From positions 1 through 62,883 of the forward strand of contig CAYTEH010000005.1 in assembly GCA_964436765.1 (NCBI GenBank): DNA of 62,883 bases, given 5' to 3'. Shown one piece after another: positions 41,967-47,588 of this stretch; within the stretch, counting starts at the first letter, position 1; every line of letters begins with the position of its first letter. Origin of the DNA: CAYTEH01 sp964436765 (GTDB taxonomy: Bacteria; Patescibacteriota; Gracilibacteria; Peribacterales; Peribacteraceae). A program made the position numbers and the translations under genes. The notes beneath the pieces are model-generated. The model searched no databases and was not told the DNA's origin. It saw only the letters and a program-made list of their open reading frames with translations.

Positions 41967-42900
41967 TCTTTTTGTACCACTCCACCGTCTTCGCGATCCC
42001 CTCTTCAAAACCGACTGCAGGTTTCCATCCGAGTTTCCGGATGAGCGAGGAATCCACCGCGTAGCGCCAGTCGTGGCCGGGACGGTCGGGCACGAAGGAG
42101 ATGAGCGACTCGGGCTTGCCAAGGGCCTTGAGGATCGCCCGTGCAACGTCGATATTCCTGCGCTCCTCGTTTGCAGAGACGTTCACCACCCATCCGTCGA
42201 TATCGTCGGCAGCGAGAACCAGCTCGACGGCATCGCAGTGATCACCCACGTAGAGCCAGTCGCGCTTGTTCTCCCCTTTGCCATAGAGCGGGATCTTCTG
42301 GTTGGCGAGCGCATTTTTGATGATCACCGGCATGAACTTCTCGGCGGCCTGGTGGGGCCCGTAGTTATTGGTGCAACGCGTGATGCGGACCCTGATGCCG
42401 TACGTGCGCGCGGCCGCGAGCAGCAGCAGGTCGCCCGATGCTTTGCTGGCGGCGTACGGGGAACTCGGGCGCAGCGCATCGCCCTCTTTCCTGCCCGGTT
42501 CGTCGTCGCGCTGGTCGCCGTACACTTCGTCGGTGGACACATGCAGGAGCAGGAGCGTCGGGTTCGCCCTGCAGACCTCGATGAGGCTCTGGATCCCAAG
42601 GATGTTCGTGTGGATGAACGGCAAGGCGTTTTGAATCGAACGGTCCACGTGCGTCTCGGCCGCGAAGTTCACGATGGCGTCGATCGCGTACTTTTTGACC
42701 ATCTCGCCCACCAGGTCCGGGTCGGCGATGTCGCCCTCGGCGAAGCGGATGCGGGAGATGACGGGATCGAGGAACGCCTTGTTCGCCGCATAGGTCATCT
42801 TATCCAGCACCACGACGGTATCGTCGGGATACTTCTCTTTATGCCGGAGAACGAAATGCGAGCCGATAAACCCTGCTCCACCGGTGACAAGTAGGTTCAT
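41953..42900 (-). CDS. rfbB: dTDP-glucose 4,6-dehydratase
   Basis: A 315-aa extended SDR enzyme that turns dTDP-glucose into the 4-keto-6-deoxy intermediate. TGGAGFIGSHF at residues 6-16 binds NAD; HVSTDEVYG near residue 119 carries the catalytic Thr-Asp-Glu; SPYAASKAS near residue 146 holds Tyr and Lys; NNYGPHQ and GRKEGDALRPSS fit the family. The length is near the usual 330-350. Its stop lies within a word repeat, which appears to have replaced the native C-terminus. The partner rfbA is divergent across another repeat; rfbC and rfbD are not in the window. Confidence 0.9.
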   Translation of the reverse strand: MNLLVTGGAGFIGSHFVLRHKEKYPDDTVVVLDKMTYAANKAFLDPVISRIRFAEGDIADPDLVGEMVKKYAIDAIVNFAAETHVDRSIQNALPFIHTNILGIQSLIEVCRANPTLLLLHVSTDEVYGDQRDDEPGRKEGDALRPSSPYAASKASGDLLLLAAARTYGIRVRITRCTNNYGPHQAAEKFMPVIIKNALANQKIPLYGKGENKRDWLYVGDHCDAVELVLAADDIDGWVVNVSANEERRNIDVARAILKALGKPESLISFVPDRPGHDWRYAVDSSLIRKLGWKPAVGFEEGIAKTVEWYKKRGQG

Positions 42901-42914
42901 GAGAAAGGAAGAGT

Positions 42915-43034
42915 CAGGAAAGGGCTAGGATTAGGGCTAGGATACTGGAAAATATGGGATAGTGATATTGGAGATATGTATCTTTTCACCTTCTACTGAA
43001 GTCCTAGCCCTAGTATTCTAGCCCTAGCCCTTCC
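42915..43034. repeat. Inverted word repeat (GGGCTAGG family) between rfbB and rfbA
   Basis: Left arm AGGAAAGGGCTAGGATTAGG and right arm CCTAGCCCTAGTATTCTAGC, with AAGGGCTAGG and CCTAGCCCTT complementary at the outer ends. It fills most of the 170-base divergent region between rfbB and rfbA, where their promoters must lie; no clear -10 with 6-9 base spacing is seen for either gene. Confidence 0.65.
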
Positions 43035-43070
43035 TCGTATCGGGTATTCCTTCCATCAACCGTCTTTATC

Positions 43071-43781
43071 ATGAAAGGTGTATTGATCTGCGGCGGAACG
43101 GGCTCACGACTCAAGCCCCTCACCGATATCACGAACAAAAGCCTGCTCCCCGTGTACGACAAACCCCTCATTCACTACCCGCTGCAGGTGCTCCTCGACG
43201 CGGGCATCAAAGAGATCGCCGTCGTCACCGGCACCGACCATATGGAGCAGATCGCGGCGTACCTCGGTTCAGGTTCGCGCTTCGGGTGCGAGTTCGCTTT
43301 CAAGGTGCAGGAGAAGCCGAACGGCATCGCGCAGGCGCTTGGCATAGTCGAGGAGTTCGCCGATGGCGGAAGCGTGTGTGCCATCCTGGGCGACAACATC
43401 TACTTCGATGACATCTCGAAGGAGATCAGGGGCTGCAAGACGGGTGCGCACGTATTCCTGAAAAGCGTCGACGATCCGAAGCGCTTCGGCGTGGCGGAGA
43501 TCGATGCAAAAGGAATAGTGACGTCGATAGAAGAGAAGCCGGCAAAGCCCAAGAGCAACTACGCCGTCACGGGGTGTTATGTCTACGATGCGCGCTGTTT
43601 CGATGTCATCCGGAACCTGAAGCCCTCCGCACGCGGCGAGTACGAAATCACCGACGTCTCCCGCTGGTACATGGAACAGGGGGAACTGACGGCCTCGGTG
43701 CTCAAGGACGAGTGGATCGACGCGGGCACGTTCGACAGCCTCCTCAAAGCGGCGAACGAAGCCAAAAAACGCAGGCGCTAA
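43071..43781 (+). CDS. rfbA: Glucose-1-phosphate thymidylyltransferase-like nucleotidyltransferase
   Basis: A 236-aa NTP transferase that makes dTDP-glucose from dTTP and glucose-1-phosphate. LICGGTGSRLKPLTDITNKS at residues 5-24 is the nucleotide-binding signature; YDKPLIHYPL, LGDNIYFDD near residue 107 and SIEEKPAKPKS complete the family blocks. It is shorter than classical RfbA (about 290 aa) and lacks the C-terminal extension, as in short archaeal-type forms. It is divergent from rfbB. The last codon ends one base before the convergent GT4 gene. Confidence 0.85.
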   Translation: MKGVLICGGTGSRLKPLTDITNKSLLPVYDKPLIHYPLQVLLDAGIKEIAVVTGTDHMEQIAAYLGSGSRFGCEFAFKVQEKPNGIAQALGIVEEFADGGSVCAILGDNIYFDDISKEIRGCKTGAHVFLKSVDDPKRFGVAEIDAKGIVTSIEEKPAKPKSNYAVTGCYVYDARCFDVIRNLKPSARGEYEITDVSRWYMEQGELTASVLKDEWIDAGTFDSLLKAANEAKKRRR

Positions 43782-44849
43782 TCACGCACCACGGTAGACG
43801 CGCGCATACTGCGCCGCGATCCCCTGCCAGTCGTACTGTTTCGCGTTCTCGATTCCCTGACGGCTGAGCATCGCCCGGAGCGACTCGTTCTTGAGGAGCC
43901 TCCCCATCGCCTGTGCTGCGGCAGCGGGATCGTCGGGCGCGACGAGCAAACCCGTCTTCTCGTGATGCACGATGTCCGGAATCCCGCCTACATTGGTCGC
44001 AACCACGCTGCACCCGGCGGCCTGCGCTTCCAGGAAGACGTTCCCGAGCGCTTCGCTGCGGGAAAGCCCGCAGAACATCTCCGCTTCGGCATATTCCCTG
44101 AGAAGCTCCTCGCCATCGAGCCGCCCCAGGAACATGACGCGATCCGTCACACCCAATGCCTGTGCCTGACGTTCCAGTTCCTTGCGGAGCGACCCGTCAC
44201 CCACGATGTGCAGCGTGGGAATTCCGGAGCTGGGATGTCGGAGTTGCGCGAACGCGCTCAGCAGCGTCTCCACCCCCTTCATCTTCTCCAGCCGCCCGAC
44301 GAACAAAATCCGCCCCGGGACTTTTTTGATGTCCGTGCATGCCTGCCTGATTGCAGCGTAGTGGATCCCGTTCGGAATCAGCACCGCGTCATCCCGGTTG
44401 AAATCATGCGCACGCGCAATCAGCACCGAGCTGATGCCCGTGACGGCGTTGGCGCTGCGATAGATTGTTCTGAGGAACAGGGACGTGTTTGTGCTCTGCG
44501 TTGTGAGGATCCGCTTCGTGAGCGGCAGGAGGACTTTGCATCCCCGCAGCGCCATTCCCGCGAACGATTCCAGGACGGCATGGATGATAACTGGCTTGAG
44601 CATGCGCACGGTGAACGGAGCGAGGAACGGGAACAGCCATTTGTCGATCCTGTGACCGATGCCGATGCGGAGCACGGGGACTTTTCCCTGCAGGAGATCC
44701 TTCCGCGGAAGATCAGAACGCATCTTCGCCGTGACGATCGTGATATCGAATTGGTCACTGAGTGCCAGGGCGACTTCCTCCGCACATGCTTCGGCGCCGC
44801 TTCTGAGCGGGCTCAAAAATGCCGAGAGGATGACGACGCGGGGCTTCAT
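43782..44849 (-). CDS. GT4-family glycosyltransferase
   Basis: A 355-aa GT-B transferase. KPRVVILSAFLSPLRSGAEA at the N-terminus; ILFVGRLEKMKGVETLLSAF near residue 185; MFCGLSRSEALGNVFLEAQA near residue 262 for the sugar-binding glutamates. TATCCT (44864-44859, minus strand) lies 9 bases before the ATG at 44849; the longer frame to 44894 would include that element. It is convergent with rfbA and divergent from the small SD-led gene. Confidence 0.84.
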   Translation of the reverse strand: MKPRVVILSAFLSPLRSGAEACAEEVALALSDQFDITIVTAKMRSDLPRKDLLQGKVPVLRIGIGHRIDKWLFPFLAPFTVRMLKPVIIHAVLESFAGMALRGCKVLLPLTKRILTTQSTNTSLFLRTIYRSANAVTGISSVLIARAHDFNRDDAVLIPNGIHYAAIRQACTDIKKVPGRILFVGRLEKMKGVETLLSAFAQLRHPSSGIPTLHIVGDGSLRKELERQAQALGVTDRVMFLGRLDGEELLREYAEAEMFCGLSRSEALGNVFLEAQAAGCSVVATNVGGIPDIVHHEKTGLLVAPDDPAAAAQAMGRLLKNESLRAMLSRQGIENAKQYDWQGIAAQYARVYRGA

Positions 44850-44942
44850 GACTCCCATAGGATACAGAAATGGCAAATTGTATTCTGAAATCACGTTTTA
44901 GAAGGAAAAACAGAGGATATGGTCTAATTCTATTTTTTGTGA

Positions 44943-44948
44943 TATAAT
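44943..44948 (+). promoter_or_regulatory. Consensus -10 ahead of a long leader
   Basis: A perfect TATAAT in an AT-rich stretch. The predicted RNA start is near 44955, giving a leader of about 105 bases before the ATG at 45061, unlike almost every other gene in the window. No good -35 is visible 17 bases upstream. Confidence 0.55.
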
Positions 44949-45047
44949 GATAAATGTAGATCTTTGACGCATAAAGCGCTCTCTCCCGCTGCAGCTCTCC
45001 TAAGAAAGTTGTGCAGGGGAAAGCACATCGCTGCCCCCATTCTTTTT

Positions 45048-45053
45048 AAGGAG
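45048..45053 (+). promoter_or_regulatory. Shine-Dalgarno sequence
   Basis: AAGGAG with a 7-base spacer before ATG at 45061. This is the only strong Shine-Dalgarno noticed in the window, and it decides the start of the 34-aa gene over an in-frame TTG at 44964. Confidence 0.75.
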
Positions 45054-45060
45054 TCCAACA

Positions 45061-45165
45061 TGGACTGGTCCGACCCATTTACCTACATCGGAATTGTCAT
45101 TTTAGTGGGGGCCGCTTGGTGGCTCGTGTGGTACCTGCGCTTTACGCGCAGACCACCGGGCTAGC
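45061..45165 (+). CDS. Small membrane protein, 34 aa, with own promoter, RBS and terminator
   Basis: A 34-residue protein: short acidic start (MDWSDPFT), one hydrophobic Trp-rich helix (about residues 9-25, ending AAWWLVWYL), then a basic Pro-rich tail (RFTRRPPG). It is preceded by AAGGAG at ideal spacing and followed after 10 bases by a rho-independent terminator, and a TATAAT lies about 110 bases upstream. This full set of signals is unique here and suggests a well-expressed, separately controlled gene. A longer version from TTG at 44964 is possible but less likely. No family is recognised. The long leader may itself be a regulatory RNA. Confidence 0.65.
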
Positions 45166-45175
45166 CTTCCCCGCT

Positions 45176-45207
45176 ACCAGGCTGACTTTGTCAGCCTGGT
45201 TTTTTTA
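45176..45207 (+). terminator. Rho-independent terminator of small membrane protein gene
   Basis: Stem ACCAGGCTGAC (45176-45186), loop TTTG, stem TCAGCCTGGT (45191-45200), then a run of Ts to 45206. The T-run overlaps the stop codon of the convergent GT4 gene (45205-45207). It is the only clear intrinsic terminator noticed in the window. Confidence 0.85.
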
Positions 45208-46332
45208 GTGCATCAATTCTTTGAAGAGATCCTTGTACAGATTCCCCACCACATCCCAGCTGAAGTGCTCGTCAATCCGCTTCCGCGCCATCTCCCCCAT
45301 CCGCTTCCGTTTGGCGGGATCATCGATCAATTTACGCACATGCGACCGCAGTTCGGCCCGGTCGCCGGGCGTGAAGTGGAACCCCGAGACGCCGTTTTGC
45401 ACGAGGAACGCATTGCCGCCCACGCCGGTCACAACGCACGCGCAGCCGCTCGCCATGGCTTCCATGATGGCATTACTTAGGCCCTCGCTGTAGCTGGGCA
45501 TCACGAAGATGTCCGTCTCCGCGAGGATCGCGGGGATGTCATCGCGCAGGCCCGTGAACGTGACTTCATTCTGATATTGGGCAACAAGCGGGTGGCCGTC
45601 TTTATACCAGCCGACCACCTGGATCTTCAGGTCCGGATGGTCTTTTTTCAGCGGCGTGACGGCCGCGAGGAAATCATCCGCGCCTTTCACGGACTCCAAT
45701 CTTCCGACATAAGTAACTGTTATTAGTTTACTGGTTTCTGGTTTTTCGTTTAACGAAGAACGAGCAAACGAGTAACGAGAAACGTCGATGCCAGTGGATA
45801 TCACCCGCGTCTTCCTCCACACCCCCATTCTCCTGAGCAGCTTTTCCGGTTGCGGGAAGAACGTGACGAACTTCTCCGCCGAAAGCATCACCGCCCATCC
45901 GATCGTCCACGCCTCTATAAACGCAAGCACCTTGGGCCACCAGCTCCTGGGCCACCACGTGATGCCCACGAGCGCGTCGGTGAGCACGAGAATTTTGTGA
46001 CCCGTGAGCCGCAGCGCGATGACGCTGAAGGACGTCCAGAAGAGCAGCTTGTTACACACGATCAGGTCCGGCTTCTCCTGCCTGATCAGCTTCCTCACAT
46101 ACCCCGTGAACCCGAACGCGATGCCGAAGTTGAGCGGATCGGGGAGGAACAGGTCTTTGCGATAGTGGACCGTGAGGGTCTCCGAGACCGTCTCGACCCT
46201 CGTCTCCGCGCCCATACAGACCGCCACCACCCTGTACCCCAAGCGTTGCCAGAGCTCCGCAAGCTTGTATGAACTCACCATCCAGCGGTGTTTCTCGCGC
46301 CAGTACGGGGAGATGAGAAGGATAGTCCTCAT
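45205..46332 (-). CDS. GT4-family glycosyltransferase with intragenic palindromic repeat
   Basis: A 375-aa GT-B transferase. LLISPYWREKHRWMVSSYKL at the N-terminus; VTYVGRLESVKGADDFLAAV near residue 210; MPSYSEGLSNAIMEAMASGC near residue 287. Between the domains lies a hydrophilic stretch (FARSSLNEKPETSKL, residues 189-203) encoded by the word repeat 45724-45784. Upstream of the ATG there is no -10 at the usual spacing: 33 bases of another word repeat (46333-46365) separate the start from a GATACT-like hexamer. The gene ends within a terminator T-run. Confidence 0.84.
   Translation of the reverse strand: MRTILLISPYWREKHRWMVSSYKLAELWQRLGYRVVAVCMGAETRVETVSETLTVHYRKDLFLPDPLNFGIAFGFTGYVRKLIRQEKPDLIVCNKLLFWTSFSVIALRLTGHKILVLTDALVGITWWPRSWWPKVLAFIEAWTIGWAVMLSAEKFVTFFPQPEKLLRRMGVWRKTRVISTGIDVSRYSFARSSLNEKPETSKLITVTYVGRLESVKGADDFLAAVTPLKKDHPDLKIQVVGWYKDGHPLVAQYQNEVTFTGLRDDIPAILAETDIFVMPSYSEGLSNAIMEAMASGCACVVTGVGGNAFLVQNGVSGFHFTPGDRAELRSHVRKLIDDPAKRKRMGEMARKRIDEHFSWDVVGNLYKDLFKELMH
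45724..45784. repeat. Intragenic palindromic word repeat
   Basis: Left arm TTTACTGGTTTCTGGTTTTT and right arm GAGCAAACGAGTAACGAGAA, imperfectly complementary around TTTAACGAAG. The words match those at 29671 and 36762. It is translated within a GT4 gene as a linker. Confidence 0.65.
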
Positions 46333-46432
46333 GAAGAGAAAAGAGAGAAGTGAAAAGAGAAAAGTATCCTGAAACCTCAGTGACTTGCGTCTCTTCCATC
46401 ACTCTTCTCTTTTCTCTTCTCACTTTTCACTT
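46333..46432. repeat. Inverted word repeat (GAAGAGAAAAG family)
   Basis: Left arm GAAGAGAAAAGAGAGAAGTG (46333-46352 and on), right arm ending CTTCTCACTTTTCAC (46418-46432), separated by about 35 bases. The left arm lies just upstream of the GT4 start at 46332; the right arm is translated as the C-terminal KSEKRKEKSD of the DUF2304 protein. Confidence 0.7.
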
Positions 46433-46772
46433 GTCCCCCGAGGCCTGCTTCATTGAGCGCCACCGCCCTCACCATCTCGGCGTGCCTGCCTTCCAGTTCT
46501 TCCAGGCGGATAACCAGGTAGAAGACGATGAAGAAAAGAATGCCCAGGAGCGTCACGACAAACGCATTCTCCTGGTTCTCGATGCCCGTGGCCGCCGAAA
46601 GGTACGTGAGCGCGTTGGGGTACACGGCGATGAAACCGATGATCCCCCAGAAGACGGTCCAGAGCCCCGCCTCCCACAGCGTCTTCTTTTTCTTGAACGT
46701 CAGGTTCCACGCGTACGCCACCGCAATGAATGCGGCGAGAGGGACGATAATCTGATATGGCGTTAAGCGCAT
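46377..46772 (-). CDS. DUF2304 domain membrane protein
   Basis: A 131-aa protein with three hydrophobic helices. LWTVFWGIIGFIAVYPNAL near residue 37, then VTLLGILFFIVFYLVIRLEE, match DUF2304, a family usually encoded next to GT2 transferases. That GT2 gene lies directly upstream (46896). Its last residues (VKSEKRKEKSDGRDASH) come from a word repeat rather than the domain. TATTCT, 12 bases before the ATG, is a possible -10. The role is unknown; an accessory to the GT2 enzyme is inferred. Confidence 0.85.
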   Translation of the reverse strand: MRLTPYQIIVPLAAFIAVAYAWNLTFKKKKTLWEAGLWTVFWGIIGFIAVYPNALTYLSAATGIENQENAFVVTLLGILFFIVFYLVIRLEELEGRHAEMVRAVALNEAGLGGQVKSEKRKEKSDGRDASH

Positions 46773-46801
46773 AGGGTCATGACTAGAATACTAGAAGACG
46801 G

Positions 46802-46893
46802 GGGTTAGGGTTAGGGTCAGGGTAAAAAAAGAATCTGTCGGCGCATTGACTGCTATATACAGTCCTAACCCTATCCCCAACCCCAACCCTCGC
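46802..46893. repeat. Inverted word repeat (GGGTTAGGG family)
   Basis: Left arm GGGGTTAGGGTTAGGGTCAG (46802 on), right arm CCTAACCCTATCCCCAACCC (46864 on). It lies between the DUF2304 and GT2 genes. It looks like a telomere repeat but is short, internal and of the same class as 41873 and 42915. Confidence 0.65.
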
Positions 46894-46895
46894 CA

Positions 46896-47588
46896 TTAAC
46901 GCAAAAACGACCGTAAGAGGATCTTAAGAGCGGTTTTAACCCCTCCCGCGAATGATTGCCCCTTGGCGAGCGTGTACTCCGAATACATCACTTTGGCGGG
47001 GATCTCGGCCATGCGCCACTTGTGGTTGGCACATTCACGCACGATCTCGGTGCAGAATTCAAACCCCCGCATCTTCAAATCGATCTGGGCGACGGCCTTC
47101 GGACCCAGCACCTTGAAACCGCACTGGCTATCCTGCACCCATTTGCCGGTGGCGATGAACGTGATGATGTTCCCCAACCCGTTAAAGACCTGCCGGATGA
47201 CCGGGATACGATTCCGGGGTTTGCCGTGCACCCCGCCGACGGTTCCGAAGCGGTTGGCGAACACGATGTCCGCCTCACCTCCGGTGATGGGCTGCAGCAG
47301 CGCGGGAATATCGCGCGGATCGTGTTGCTCGTCCGCATCCAGGGTCACCACGGTGTCGGCACCCAGTGCCCGCGCGGCTTCGATGCCCGTCATGGTGGCC
47401 GCCCCCGCGCCGCAGTTCTGCGCATGCCGCACCACGAGCGCCCCGGCTGCGGCAGCCACATCCCCGGTGCCATCGTGCGATCCATCGTCCACCACGATGA
47501 CGCGCGGGACGTAGTTGAGCGCATCCTGCACCACGCGGGCGATGCGCGTCGCCTCGTTATACGCCGGTATGACAGCGACGACGCTCAT
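46896..47588 (-). CDS. GT2-family glycosyltransferase
   Basis: A 230-aa GT-A transferase. VVAVIPAYNEATRIARVVQD at the N-terminus, VDDGSHDGTGD near residue 34, TLDADEQHDPRDI near residue 82 for metal binding, and QDSQCGFKVLGP typical of polyprenyl-phosphate-glucose/mannose synthases. It overlaps the stop of the large membrane protein upstream (ATGA) and precedes DUF2304, so large membrane protein, GT2 and DUF2304 probably act together in lipid-linked sugar transfer. Confidence 0.88.
   Translation of the reverse strand: MSVVAVIPAYNEATRIARVVQDALNYVPRVIVVDDGSHDGTGDVAAAAGALVVRHAQNCGAGAATMTGIEAARALGADTVVTLDADEQHDPRDIPALLQPITGGEADIVFANRFGTVGGVHGKPRNRIPVIRQVFNGLGNIITFIATGKWVQDSQCGFKVLGPKAVAQIDLKMRGFEFCTEIVRECANHKWRMAEIPAKVMYSEYTLAKGQSFAGGVKTALKILLRSFLR

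Noticed and set aside
44964..45060. N-terminal extension of the 34-aa protein from TTG at 44964
   Set aside because: A strong Shine-Dalgarno directs initiation at 45061, and the extension shows no membrane or domain features.
46802..46893. Telomere repeat (TTAGGG)
   Set aside because: The copies are few, internal, inverted and degenerate, and match other word repeats in the window.
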